The notes beneath the pieces are model-generated. The model was not told where the DNA came from, did no database searches, and was given only the letters and a program-made list of their open reading frames with translations. This document shows, one piece after another, positions 1 to 8,381 of a stretch of DNA of 64,000 nucleotides; positions within the stretch are counted from its first letter, which is position 1; every line of letters begins with the position of its first letter. The stretch comes from Streptomyces sp. PCS3-D2 (GTDB taxonomy: Bacteria > Actinomycetota > Actinomycetes > Streptomycetales > Streptomycetaceae). Where the stretch lies: positions 6,936,001 through 7,000,000 of the forward strand of contig NZ_CP097800.1 of NCBI RefSeq assembly GCF_000612545.2. The letters are read 5' to 3'. The position numbers and the translations under genes were made by a program.

Positions 1-1016
1 GATCCGCCCCCGGCGTGTACGGGGGCACTCAGGACGTGGCGAGCTGCGACGTCGAGAAGCAGATCACCGTGCTGGCCGCGGAGCCCGCCAAGAACGAGGC
101 CTTCGCATCCACGCTCGGCATCCAACCGGCTGCCGTTCCCGGGTACCTGCGCTCGCTGACCCCGGTGCAGCTGCGGCTGGACACCCGGGTCACGAACCAC
201 GGCTTCCAGAACGGCAAGGTCACCAGCTACCAGGCCGTGCTCCAGGCCGGGACGGCCGTGCTCGTGGACGACCGGGGCGTGCCGCGGGTGCGCTGCGCCT
301 GTGGGAATCCGCTCGGTCCGCCGGTGCCGCTCAAGGCCGCCCCGAAGCGCTATGGGCAGACGTGGCCCTCGTACCAGCCGGCGAAGGTGGTCGTCATCGC
401 GCCGGCCGTGCAGCCCATGAAGAAGATCGTCATCTACGACCACCAGAACCGGCACTGGTTGGAGCGCGACAAGGGCCCGCACCAGGACAGGAAGCCGGAC
501 CGGCCGATCCCGCCGCCCGTGGTCCCGACGCCGCCGACCTCGCCGAGCCCCACGGTCACCCCGACGCACACCGGCTCGAAGCCGCCGGGACCACCGTCGA
601 CGTCGCCCACGCCCACGGGCTCGACGACCCCGACGCCCACGCCCACGACGACGCCCACGCCGACCCCGACGACGACGCCCACGCCGACGCCGACATCGCC
701 CACGTCGCCCCCGGTTTCGCCGTCGCCCTCGACGACCCCGTCCCCGACGCCGACGCCTTCGGCCTCACCGTCCGCCTCCCCGTCGCAGTCGCCGTCCGGA
801 TCGCCGCCGGTCTCGCCGACGCCCCCGGCGTCGGGTTCCCCCTCACCGACGGTCGCCTCGTCACCGTCCTCGGCCGAGCCACCCTCGGGATCCCCGTCGG
901 AACCTCCCTCGCCGCCGGGTCCGGGGACCTCGGCGGCGTCGCCCTCGACCAAGCCGTCACCGTCGCCCTCTGAGGCGCGCCCACCGCAGCCCGAGGCCCC
1001 GCCGTCTGCGGAGTAG
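1..1016 (+). CDS. DUF6777-type secreted/anchored protein, C-terminal part (5' end outside window)
   Basis: The reading frame is open from the first bases of the window (codons begin at base 3) to the TAG at 1014-1016, so the true start lies upstream. About the first 150 residues form a globular region with CGNPLGPP and a WLERD-like segment, which I recognise as the DUF6777 domain found almost only in Streptomyces; its biochemical role is unknown. The rest, roughly residues 160-333, is a low-complexity Pro/Thr/Ser tail made of TPTP and SPSP repeats, typical of extracytoplasmic spacers in actinobacterial surface proteins. The internal GTG at 15 is a codon inside the domain, not a start. Family assignment is from memory of the motif pattern; function is not assigned. 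Confidence 0.75.
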   Translation, partial: SAPGVYGGTQDVASCDVEKQITVLAAEPAKNEAFASTLGIQPAAVPGYLRSLTPVQLRLDTRVTNHGFQNGKVTSYQAVLQAGTAVLVDDRGVPRVRCACGNPLGPPVPLKAAPKRYGQTWPSYQPAKVVVIAPAVQPMKKIVIYDHQNRHWLERDKGPHQDRKPDRPIPPPVVPTPPTSPSPTVTPTHTGSKPPGPPSTSPTPTGSTTPTPTPTTTPTPTPTTTPTPTPTSPTSPPVSPSPSTTPSPTPTPSASPSASPSQSPSGSPPVSPTPPASGSPSPTVASSPSSAEPPSGSPSEPPSPPGPGTSAASPSTKPSPSPSEARPPQPEAPPSAE

Positions 1017-1635
1017 CGCCGCGAGGGCGGGGGCGGGAACGACGGCGGAGGCAACGGCGGGAACCGGTAGCCGGCCCCGGCGAGCCCGGCCGGTCCGCTC
1101 CGGACAAGGCCGTTGAAAACGGGTGAGAGCCGCCCGCCCCCGACCACCGTGTTCGGAAGGCCCTGTTGGTCCACGACGCTGACGAACGGGCTTCCAAGAC
1201 GCGCGTGTCCGGGCCGTGGCGCGGGCCGGCCCGGCGAAGCCGGGCTCCGCGGTGCGCGAGACGTTGCGAGGATGCGGCAGCGCTCGAAATGGATGGCCCT
1301 TGCAGGGGAATTGTTCGCCATTCCGGACGGATTGAGGGCCTGCCCGAGATGCCGATCGGATGGACGGTGACTAATATCATCCGTAGGTAACTGTGGCAAC
1401 CGCGGGATGCACACCCTCTGCCCGCGGTGACAACGCCAGAGCGCGCGGCGTGCGACATACATCGCACCGGCCCACGAGGTCCACGGTCCGAAGAGGCCGT
1501 GTTGACGGGGGATGCGCGCAATCCGACACATCTGTACGGCCACAGGTGCAGCCGTGTACAGCCCGTGCTGAGGAGGAAGAGCAAATTTTCGTGCCATAGC
1601 AATGTGTGCCATAGCAACGAGAAGGGTTCTCAACC
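1017..1635. other. Intergenic region, 619 bp, upstream of small secreted protein gene
   Basis: I see no convincing gene here; the open frames on both strands are short or shadows of the Pro-rich tail coding. The last 50 bp hold an AGGAGGA stretch, an AT-rich AAATTTT patch and a 12-bp direct repeat just before the next gene. The length suggests room for a regulated promoter, but I cannot point to a clear -10/-35 pair. Confidence 0.5.
1591..1617. repeat. 12-bp direct repeat GTGCCATAGCAA with 3-bp spacer
   Basis: GTGCCATAGCAA occurs at 1591-1602 and again at 1606-1617, separated by TGT, giving a 15-bp period. It lies 18 bp upstream of the ATG at 1636, so it is in the leader or promoter of the small secreted protein gene. 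It could be a regulator's half-site pair or a duplicated leader segment. Confidence 0.6.
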
Positions 1636-1878
1636 ATGCGAGCAACGAGAGTCAAGCGTCTCTTCGCGGCGTCCGCCATCGGCGTTCTGATGGCCGGCGG
1701 AGCCCTGGGAGCCGCAGGCACCGCCTCGGCGGCGACCCCCACCCAGCCCGTCTCCTACGTGAGCGGCGGCGGAGGCTGGGACCACGACAGGGGCGGCCAC
1801 CACGGCTGGTACGACGACGATGACGACGACGACTACCGCGGCGGAGGCTACGGCCACGGCTACGGCCACGACTGCTGA
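1636..1878 (+). CDS. Small secreted Asp/Gly/His-rich protein
   Basis: An 80-residue protein with a textbook Sec signal peptide: basic N-region (MRATRVKR), hydrophobic core, and an AXA-type cleavage site near residue 32 (ASA before ATPT). The mature part of about 48 residues is Gly-rich, holds a run of seven Asp residues around positions 58-64, and ends in GYGHGYGHDC with a single terminal Cys. The ATG is preceded by GAGAAGG about 10 bp upstream. I do not recognise a named family; it lacks the chaplin hydrophobic repeat. The Asp run and His-Gly repeats could bind divalent cations or a mineral surface, but that is inference from composition. A strong hairpin follows the stop. Confidence 0.75.
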   Translation: MRATRVKRLFAASAIGVLMAGGALGAAGTASAATPTQPVSYVSGGGGWDHDRGGHHGWYDDDDDDDYRGGGYGHGYGHDC

Positions 1879-1890
1879 CACCATCGCACG

Positions 1891-1919
1891 CTGTGCGGCC
1901 CGTACGACGGGCCGCACAG
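1891..1919. terminator. Factor-independent terminator-like hairpin
   Basis: CTGTGCGGCCCGT (1891-1903) pairs perfectly with ACGGGCCGCACAG (1907-1919) over a 3-nt loop. It sits 12 bp after the stop of the small secreted protein gene. No U-tract follows, which is common for Streptomyces terminators. Confidence 0.8.
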
Positions 1920-1996
1920 TGCCGTGTCCGGCCACGGCGCCCCGCCGCCGTGCGTCCCACGGGGACACCGGCGGAGGACAGTGAGACCCTGGCTGC

Positions 1997-4084
1997 ATGG
2001 TCGGTAGGGAAGACGTTCCCGAGGTCGGCTGGCCCGCGCGGCCGGACACGAGCTTGGCGCTCAACCGCATGGGCACCTTCGACTGGGACCTCGACAGCGG
2101 GCGGATGTACCTGGATCCCATCGCCCTCGATGTCCTCGACCTGCGCCCGGACGAGTACAGCGGCACTCCCGCCGGGCTCCGCGCCCGCATCGCCCCCGCC
2201 GAGGAGGCCCGGCTCGACTCCCGGGTCGCCCAGGCCCTCAAGGACGGCCGGAGCCACTACGGGGCCTATGTCCGCAGCCGCCGCCGCGACGGGTCACCGG
2301 CCTGGACCCACGTCCAGGGGCACATCCTGAGAGACCCGGCCGGCCGCCCGTACCGCGTCATCGGCGTCCTGCGCGACGCCGCCCACGATCCGGGTGAGCC
2401 CGGAGCCTTGGGGGAGCAGGACGAGGGCCGCCGCCGGATGACCGGCGTGGTCGAGCGGACCACCGCCATCCTCGCCCACGCCCGTACCGTCAACGACGTG
2501 ACCGACGTCCTCAAGGACCCCCAGGCCCTCGGCCACCTCGGGGCGGTCAGCGTGATGCTGGGCGTCGTCGACGGGGGCCGCATCCACCTGGTCGCGGAGG
2601 GCAGGCTCGGCACGTACGTCCCCGAGATCGAGTACACGCGGATCGACGCGCAGTTCCCCATGAGCGTGGCCGTGCGCACCATGCGGCCGGTCTTCATCCT
2701 CTCGCGGCAGGAGTTCCAGGAGTCCTATCCGGAACTGTGGCCCTACATCGAGCCGCTGTCCGTCCACAGCGGGGTCTACCTGCCGCTCATCGCACAGGGC
2801 CGGCCGGTCGGCGCCCTGGGACTGCTCTACCGGCGCGAGGGCGACTTCACGGCCGAGGAACGCAACGTCCTGATGGCGCTCGGCAGCGGCGTCGCCCAGA
2901 GCCTCCAGCGCGCCATCCTCTTCGAGCAGGAGCACGACCTCGCCGAGGGGCTCCAACGGGCCATGCTGCCTCGGCGGATCCCCGCGGTGCCGGGCGCTCT
3001 GATCGCCGTACGCTACCGGTCCGCCCGGATGGGGCGGGACATCGGCGGCGACTGGTACGACGTCGTTCCGCTCGGCGGCGGCCGGGTCGGTGTGATGATC
3101 GGCGACGTCGAGGGCCACGACACCGACGCGGCGGCCGTCATGGGTCAGCTGCGCATCGTGATGCGCGCGTACGTGGTCGAGGGGCACACACCCGGCGCGG
3201 CGATGGCCCGGGCCTCGGCCTTCTTGCGCGAACTGGACACGGAACGCTTCGCCACCTGTACCTACGCCGAGGTCGACCTCACCACCGGCACACTCCAGAT
3301 GGTCCGCGCCGGCCACCTCGACCCGGTCGTGCGGCGCGGCGACGGCAGCTGCCATCGGATCCAGGTGGCGGGCGGCCTGCCGTTGGGACTGCCGCCCCGC
3401 GAGGCGAACGGGGCGGTGGGCTCCGGCTACCCCGTCACCAGCCTGGAGCTGCACCCCGGGGACACCCTGGTGCTGTGCACGGACGGCCTGATCGAACGGC
3501 CCGGAGCCGACCCAGACATCGGCATGCGCGAGCTCATGGCGGCGATCCACAGCGGCCCGGCGGACGTCGAGGAACTCGCCGACGTGCTGTGCGACCTGGT
3601 CGGGGACTCCGGCGGCGGGGACGACATGGCCCTGCTCGTCCTGCGCCGCCGCGGTACGCCCACCGGACGCGGCGGCGGCCCGCTGTGCCAGCGCCTGGAC
3701 CCGGGCGACGCCCGGGCCCCGGCCCTGGCCCGGCATCTCGTCCGGGCCGCGGCGGCCGCCTGGGGCGCGCGGGACCGGGCCGACGAGATCGAGCTGGCGG
3801 CGGACGAGCTGATGACGAACGCCCTGGTGCACACGGACGGCGGCGGCCGGATGAGCGTGCGGATCACACCGCAGGGACGGATCCGGATCGAGGTCGAGGA
3901 CTCCAGCAGCGCCCTGCCGAGGCGGCGCGAGGCCGACGACTGGGCGGTGTCGGGGCGCGGCCTGATGCTGGTGGAGCAGCTCGCGGACGCGTGGGGCGTG
4001 GAGCCGCGCGGCGGCGGCAAACGCGTGTGGTGCGAGTTCGCCCCGACCGACCCGCAGAGCACGACCCGAAGGCCCGGCCCGTGA
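1997..4084 (+). CDS. PAS-GAF-SpoIIE phosphatase-HATPase regulator
   Basis: A 695-residue cytoplasmic signalling protein with four parts in order: a PAS-like sensor (about 20-130), a GAF domain (about 150-310), a PP2C/SpoIIE phosphatase (about 315-550, with IGGDWYD near residue 347 and GGGDDMALL near 536), and an RsbW-type histidine-kinase-like ATPase (about 560-690, N-box ELAADELMTNALVH near 597). In this family the phosphatase dephosphorylates anti-anti-sigma factors while the HATPase domain phosphorylates them or binds sigma factors, so one protein can act in both directions of a partner-switch. The input could be redox, ligand or light, which I cannot tell. No sigma factor or STAS partner lies nearby. 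It is one of three SpoIIE proteins in the first 28 kb. Confidence 0.9.
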   Translation: MVGREDVPEVGWPARPDTSLALNRMGTFDWDLDSGRMYLDPIALDVLDLRPDEYSGTPAGLRARIAPAEEARLDSRVAQALKDGRSHYGAYVRSRRRDGSPAWTHVQGHILRDPAGRPYRVIGVLRDAAHDPGEPGALGEQDEGRRRMTGVVERTTAILAHARTVNDVTDVLKDPQALGHLGAVSVMLGVVDGGRIHLVAEGRLGTYVPEIEYTRIDAQFPMSVAVRTMRPVFILSRQEFQESYPELWPYIEPLSVHSGVYLPLIAQGRPVGALGLLYRREGDFTAEERNVLMALGSGVAQSLQRAILFEQEHDLAEGLQRAMLPRRIPAVPGALIAVRYRSARMGRDIGGDWYDVVPLGGGRVGVMIGDVEGHDTDAAAVMGQLRIVMRAYVVEGHTPGAAMARASAFLRELDTERFATCTYAEVDLTTGTLQMVRAGHLDPVVRRGDGSCHRIQVAGGLPLGLPPREANGAVGSGYPVTSLELHPGDTLVLCTDGLIERPGADPDIGMRELMAAIHSGPADVEELADVLCDLVGDSGGGDDMALLVLRRRGTPTGRGGGPLCQRLDPGDARAPALARHLVRAAAAAWGARDRADEIELAADELMTNALVHTDGGGRMSVRITPQGRIRIEVEDSSSALPRRREADDWAVSGRGLMLVEQLADAWGVEPRGGGKRVWCEFAPTDPQSTTRRPGP

Positions 4085-4463
4085 TCCCTGGTGGTCGGCG
4101 CACGACGCCGGGCGTCCGCCGGGGATCGGCCGGGGATCGGCCGGGGATCGGCCGACGGTCCTCGCGGGCCGGGTCAGCGCCGAGGCCGGGCGGGCGCTGC
4201 GCACCGACCGCGGCGAGCAGCCGGCAGGAGGCGCCCGGTCCGCCCGATCGAACGGGAATCCTTCCGGCGGCGCTCGGCCGGCCGGGCGAACCGAGCGGCT
4301 CGGGTCCGACCGCGCCGTCGCGGCCGGTGCCGGGGGACCGGCCCAGGATCCGACCGCGACCGATCCCCGGGGGCACGCCCGGTCCCCCGGCACACGCCCG
4401 GGGTAGCGGCCGCCCCGTCCGGCGGCGTCGTGGCAGTCCGCCGCCCAGCGCCGGGACGGGGAC
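4085..4463. other. Convergent intergenic region, 379 bp, with short repeats
   Basis: This lies between two genes that point at each other (SpoIIE regulator and modBC). It is very GC-rich and repetitive: three tandem 11-bp units near its left end and several CCGGGG/CCCCGG inverted segments on the right (around 4360-4410) that could fold and end transcription from either side. I see no gene in it. Confidence 0.5.
4121..4153. repeat. Three tandem copies of an 11-bp unit (GGGGATCGGCC)
   Basis: GGGGATCGGCC repeats exactly three times at 4121-4131, 4132-4142 and 4143-4153, followed by a diverging GACGG. It is in the convergent gap, so it is unlikely to be a promoter element; it may be a slippage product or part of a terminator-like structure. 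Confidence 0.8.
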
Positions 4464-6470
4464 CTACAGTCCCACCAGCGTGACCTCGGTGGCCTTCACA
4501 CTCGTCCACACCTCGGAGCCGTCGGCCAGGCCCAGTTCGGCCGCCGCGTCCGGGGTGATCTCGGCGACCAGATCGGGCGCCTCGGCCGAGGAGATCAGCA
4601 CGCGCAGCCGGCTGCCCACCGCGGTGATCTCCCGGACGGTGCCCGGCCACACGTTGCGGGGGCTGCCGCCCGGGCGGTCACGGTGCACCGACACCGCCTC
4701 CGGGGCGATGATCGCCAGCGCCCGGGACCCCTCGGGCAGGGCCTCGGCGACCACCAGGCGGCCGCCGGCGGCGAGGGTGAGGCCGTCCGCCGAGGCGGTG
4801 CCCGGCCAGGCGTTGCGCCCGAGCATGCGGGCCACCCACGGGGACCGCGGGTGCCGGGACACCTCGGCCGGCGGCGCGTCCTGCAGGGCCCGGCCGTCGG
4901 CCAGTACGAGCACCCGGTCGGCCAGCGACACCGCCTCGACGGGATCGTGGGTCACGATGAGGCAGACCCCGCCGAAGCCGGCCAGGTGCGTGCGCAGGGT
5001 GTGCCGTACGTGGGCCCGCGTGGCCTGGTCGAGGGCCGCGAGCGGCTCGTCCAGCAGCAGGAGCCGCGGCCGGGCGGCCAGAGCCCGGGCGAGGGCGACC
5101 CGCTGGGCCTGGCCGCCCGAGAGCTGGGACGGCCTGCGGTGCGCGAGGTGGCCGACGCCCAGCCGGTCCAGCCAGGCCTGGGCATCGCGGCGGGCGTCGG
5201 CGCGCGGCACCCGGCGGGCGCGCAGCCCGTACGCGGTGTTCGCCAGCGCGCTCAGGTGCGGGAACAGCGCCCCGTCCTGCGGGACCCAGGCCACCTGTCG
5301 CTGGTGCGGCGGCAGGGCGGTGACGTCGGCGTCACCGAGCCGCAGCTCGGCGTGGGCCCGCGGCGTCAGGCCGAGCAGGGCGCGCAGCAGGGTGGTCTTG
5401 CCGGCCCCGTTCTCGCCGACGACGGCGATGGTGGTGCCCGGTTCAGCTTCCAGGGTGAGGCGGTTGAAGCCGGTGACGGTGGCGTGCAGGGGCCAGCGCC
5501 CCGGTTCCGCGCCGTGTGGCGCGGACTCCGTGGGGACTCCGGCTGCCGGGCTGCCCGCCCCGGCCGGCCCCCGGTCCCCGGCCGGTCCCCGGTCCCCCTC
5601 CGGTCCCCGGTCCCCCTTCGGCACCAGGGCTCCCTCCGGCGCCGGTGGCCGCGCCGTGACCGCCCCACGGTCGACCGGGGCGCCCGTCCAGCGGCCGCGC
5701 AGTGCGATCAGTACGGCCATGGCGATCGCCAGGAGGAGCAGCGACACCGAGGTGGCCGCCTCGGGCTGCTCCTGGAGCAGCAGGTACACCTGGAGCGGCA
5801 GGGTCTGGGTCGTGCCGGGAAGGTTCCCGGCGAAGGTGATGGTCGCGCCGAACTCGCCCAGCGCGCGGGCCCAGGTGAGGGCGGCGCCGGCGACCAGGCC
5901 GGGCGCCACCATCGGCAGGGTCACCGTGAAGAACACGCGGACCGGCCCCGCGCCGAGCGAAGCCGCGGTCTCCTCGTAGCTCTCCTTGAGGCCGCCGAGG
6001 GCGCCTTCCAGGCTGATGACCAGGAACGGCATGGCGACGAAGGTCGCCGCGACGACGGCCCCCGAGGTGTGGAACGGCAGGGTGATCCCGAAGGAGTCCT
6101 CCAGCCAGGGCCCGAGCAGCCCCCGCCGGCCGAAGCCCAGGAGCAGGGCGACACCCCCCACGGTCGGCGGCAGCACCATCGGGAGCAGCACGAGCGAGCG
6201 GACCAGCGCCTTGCCCTTGAAATCCACGCGGGCGAGCAGCCACGCCAGCGGCACACCGAGGACGAGCGAGCAGCCCAGCGCCCACAGCGAGACCAGCAGC
6301 GAGAGCTTCAGGGCCTCGACCACGTCCGGGCTACCGAGGTGTTCACCGAGGTCGCCCCACGGTGTGCGGACCAGGATCCCGATCAGCGGCATCAGCAGGA
6401 ACGCGACGGCGAGCAGCGCGGGGAGCGCCAGCGCGAGCGGGGGCCGGGTGCGGGTACGGAGTCTGCTCAC
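4464..6470 (-). CDS. modBC: Fused molybdate ABC transporter permease-ATPase (ModB-ModC)
   Basis: A 668-residue fusion of two subunits that are usually separate. Residues about 10-260 are the ModB permease with hydrophobic segments and the EAA loop (EETAASLGAG, near 167-176). Residues about 265-325 are a Pro/Gly linker with GDRGP-type repeats. Residues about 330-668 are the ModC ATPase: Walker A GENGAGKT at 352-359, signature LSGGQ at 450-454, Walker B LLLLDEP at 470-476, H-loop His508, and a C-terminal TOBE/Mop-like molybdate-binding region. The chosen start is the GTG at 6470, with AGGAA just upstream; the longer frame to 6620 adds a Pro-rich stretch that looks non-coding. With ModA upstream it imports molybdate. 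A 218-bp gap separates it from modA. Confidence 0.92.
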   Translation of the reverse strand: MSRLRTRTRPPLALALPALLAVAFLLMPLIGILVRTPWGDLGEHLGSPDVVEALKLSLLVSLWALGCSLVLGVPLAWLLARVDFKGKALVRSLVLLPMVLPPTVGGVALLLGFGRRGLLGPWLEDSFGITLPFHTSGAVVAATFVAMPFLVISLEGALGGLKESYEETAASLGAGPVRVFFTVTLPMVAPGLVAGAALTWARALGEFGATITFAGNLPGTTQTLPLQVYLLLQEQPEAATSVSLLLLAIAMAVLIALRGRWTGAPVDRGAVTARPPAPEGALVPKGDRGPEGDRGPAGDRGPAGAGSPAAGVPTESAPHGAEPGRWPLHATVTGFNRLTLEAEPGTTIAVVGENGAGKTTLLRALLGLTPRAHAELRLGDADVTALPPHQRQVAWVPQDGALFPHLSALANTAYGLRARRVPRADARRDAQAWLDRLGVGHLAHRRPSQLSGGQAQRVALARALAARPRLLLLDEPLAALDQATRAHVRHTLRTHLAGFGGVCLIVTHDPVEAVSLADRVLVLADGRALQDAPPAEVSRHPRSPWVARMLGRNAWPGTASADGLTLAAGGRLVVAEALPEGSRALAIIAPEAVSVHRDRPGGSPRNVWPGTVREITAVGSRLRVLISSAEAPDLVAEITPDAAAELGLADGSEVWTSVKATEVTLVGL

Positions 6471-6530
6471 GGGACTTCCTGGCTGGGGCCGGCAGGGCCG
6501 GGCGGGTGGGACGGTCGTGCGGGGCAGGGG

Positions 6531-6573
6531 ACGCGGGGGCGCAGGGGATGCAGAAGACGCGGGGGCGCAGGGG
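6531..6573. repeat. 17-bp imperfectly spaced direct repeat in the modA-modBC gap
   Basis: ACGCGGGGGCGCAGGGG occurs at 6531-6547 and 6557-6573 (26-bp period). It lies just upstream of the modBC start on the coding strand's 5' side and lengthens the gap between modA and modBC. No function is evident. Confidence 0.65.
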
Positions 6574-6688
6574 GGAAGCCTATGCGGCAGCGGCCGGCGG
6601 AGGCGGCGGTGCGCGGGCACGCCGAAGGGGGCCGTCCGAACCCCAGGACCGGACAGCCCCCGGACGCCCCGGCGCGGCGGAGCGCCGG

Positions 6689-7498
6689 CTACGGCTGCTG
6701 GAAGCCCGCGTCCCGGAGGATCTTCTGCGCCTCGGGGGTGCCCAGCCAGGTGACGAACGCGGCTGCGGCCTCGGCGTTGCGGGACTGCTTCAGCGTGGCG
6801 GCCGGGTAGGAGGCCACGGCGTTCTGGTCGTCGGGGATCTCCACGGCGACGACCTTGTCGCCCGCCGCGGTGGAGTCCGTCCGGTAGACGAGGCCGGCGT
6901 CCGCCTCACCCAGCTCGACCTTGCTCAGGACGGCGCGGACGTTGGGCTCCAGGGAGACCGGCTTCACTTCGATCCTCTGGGCGTCGAGGATCTGCTTGCT
7001 GTAGCGGCCGACCGGCACCTCGGGCGCGGCCAGCACGACCTTGATCTTGGCGTTGGCGAGGTCCCCGAGCTCGTCGATCTTGAACGGGTTGCCCTTGCCG
7101 GCCGCGATGACCAGCCGGTTCTTCGCGATGATCGTGGCGTCGCCGGTTTCGGCCTTCAGTCCCTCCATGGTCCTGGTGTCGGCAGTGACCAGCGCGTCGG
7201 CCGGAGCACCCTGCCTGACCTGCGCCGCGAGCTCCTGGGATCCGGCGAAGGAGAAGGTGACCTTCGTGTCGGGGTGGGACTTCTGGTACGCCTCGCCCGC
7301 GGTCCTGAAGACGTCGGTGAGGGAGGCGGCGGCCAGGACGGTGATCGCCTTCGGTGCGGTGGACGCCGAGGGCGCGGCCGGGTCGGAGCCGGAGGCGGCG
7401 GGCAAGTCGTCGCCGCAGGCCGTCAGAGCCGCGAGCAGGGCGGCGGACAGGACGGCGGCGGCGGTGCGGCGGAGGGCCGGGGTCGGGGACGGTGACAT
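6689..7498 (-). CDS. modA: Molybdate ABC transporter substrate-binding lipoprotein
   Basis: A 269-residue lipoprotein: basic N-terminus, hydrophobic stretch and lipobox LTAC with the acylated Cys at residue 28. The mature part has the ModA signature features: ITVLAAASLTDVF after the anchor, FSFAGSQELAAQV, a segment ending NRLVIA, and the C-terminal FVTWLGTPEAQKIL motif. It captures molybdate (or tungstate) outside the membrane and hands it to the ModBC transporter encoded downstream on the same strand. Directly upstream on the same strand is a decayed HTH gene related to the HTH-TOBE molybdenum regulators, which fits the usual regulator-modA-modBC order in Streptomyces. Confidence 0.93.
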   Translation of the reverse strand: MSPSPTPALRRTAAAVLSAALLAALTACGDDLPAASGSDPAAPSASTAPKAITVLAAASLTDVFRTAGEAYQKSHPDTKVTFSFAGSQELAAQVRQGAPADALVTADTRTMEGLKAETGDATIIAKNRLVIAAGKGNPFKIDELGDLANAKIKVVLAAPEVPVGRYSKQILDAQRIEVKPVSLEPNVRAVLSKVELGEADAGLVYRTDSTAAGDKVVAVEIPDDQNAVASYPAATLKQSRNAEAAAAFVTWLGTPEAQKILRDAGFQQP

Positions 7499-7678
7499 GG
7501 GTGCGGGCTCCTCGGTCGGGTCGGCGGCCGGCCGGGTGCCGGATCCGCGCTGTGGTGACCCGCGCCGGTGACGGGCGGAGCGGGTGGGGAGGGTGCGGCG
7601 GTGCTGAGGGTTGGTGGTGCGGGGCCGCGGGGTGGGCCGGGAGCGGGTCGTCGGCCCGCCGCGGGCTGCGTCCGCGGT

Positions 7679-7846
7679 TCAGGCGCGGGCGAGCCGGGCG
7701 CGGGCGGACTTCGAGGGGCCGTCGACCGGCGGCCGGCCGGCCCCGCCGCGCCGGTTCACGACCCGGCCGGCGTCGGCCCGGCGCCGAGCGGTGTCCGGGC
7801 CGACGCCCGGACGTCGCGCCACCCGCCCCATGGTGTAGGACTGCAT
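7679..7846 (-). pseudogene. Remnant of HTH-TOBE molybdenum regulator (HTH half only)
   Basis: From an ATG at 7846 this frame encodes 55 residues beginning MQSYTMG and containing PDTARRRADAGR, then stops. It aligns with the first 55 residues of the intact HTH-TOBE protein at 39028-39420 (MHLYTIG, TDTARRWADAGR, ending LAR in both), with roughly 19 identities in the first 36 positions. The HTH core has unusual changes (the conserved Trp of RRWADAGR is Arg; several Pro insertions) and the whole molybdate-binding TOBE half is absent; I could not find it in any frame downstream to 7561. Its place right upstream of modA is where the regulator normally sits. It may be a dead gene or a shortened DNA-binding-only protein. 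Confidence 0.6.
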
Positions 7847-7991
7847 GTGCGACAAGGTAGGGGCATGAATGGCGCATGTGCAATCCTCTTTGGTTGATCG
7901 CCATGGCAGATGCGGCACCCCTTGGTGTATCCGCCGAACACTGCCGGAAACTCATTCCGTCCTGAGGGGCCCGAATCGTTAGAGTCGGGGC

Positions 7992-8381
7992 ATGGCTGAT
8001 GAGGTATCGGTGACGGAAACGGGCACGGTGCGGGTCGATGCGTGGATCTGGTCCGTACGTCTGACCAAGACCCGCTCGATCGCGGCGACGGCCTGCCGGG
8101 CGGGCCATGTGAAGGTCAACGGGGAGCGCGCCAAGCCGGCGCAGCCGATCCGCGCCGGCGACGAGGTACGGCTCTTCCACGCGGGGCGCGAGCGGATCGT
8201 CGTCGTCAGACGTCCCGTGTCCAAGCGGGTGGGCGCGCCCGTCGCCGCCGAGTGCCTGATCGACAAGAGCCCGCCGCCGCCGACCGCCGTGGAGGCCGCG
8301 GTCGTCGGTGTCCGGGACCGGGGCACGGGCCGCCCCACGAAGCGCGACCGCCGCGAGATCCAGTCCCTGCGCGGACGCTGA
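7992..8381 (+). CDS. S4-domain RNA-binding protein (Hsp15/HslR-like)
   Basis: A 129-residue basic protein with one S4 RNA-binding domain covering about residues 12-75: VRVDAWIWSVRLTKTRSIA, then GHVKVNGERAKPAQPIRAGDEV, the classic S4 helix-turn pattern. The C-terminal tail is Arg-rich (GRPTKRDRREIQSLRGR). This organisation matches the Hsp15 family, which in E. coli binds free 50S subunits carrying a stalled nascent chain. The actinobacterial members are uncharacterised, so the ribosome-rescue role is inferred. It is a single gene, followed by a hairpin at 8417-8454. Confidence 0.85.
   Translation: MADEVSVTETGTVRVDAWIWSVRLTKTRSIAATACRAGHVKVNGERAKPAQPIRAGDEVRLFHAGRERIVVVRRPVSKRVGAPVAAECLIDKSPPPPTAVEAAVVGVRDRGTGRPTKRDRREIQSLRGR

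Noticed and set aside
434-1645. Long minus-strand open frame of 403 codons opposite the DUF6777 gene
   Set aside because: It is the mirror of the Pro/Thr-rich tail (Gly/Val/Glu repeats) and has no domain or ribosome-binding site.
4121-4153. Three 11-bp tandem units considered as a CRISPR or iteron array
   Set aside because: No unique spacers, only three copies, in a convergent gap; better read as simple tandem repeats.
2737-5979. Plus-strand open frame of 1080 codons through the SpoIIE gene and modBC
   Set aside because: Arg/Pro/Gly-rich shadow crossing two convergent real genes in another frame.
7843-7881. GCATGTGC repeated 31 bp apart (7843-7850 and 7874-7881) as a molybdenum regulator site
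   Set aside because: The spacing is suggestive, but the motif is short and absent upstream of the intact HTH-TOBE gene, so I leave it as unsupported.
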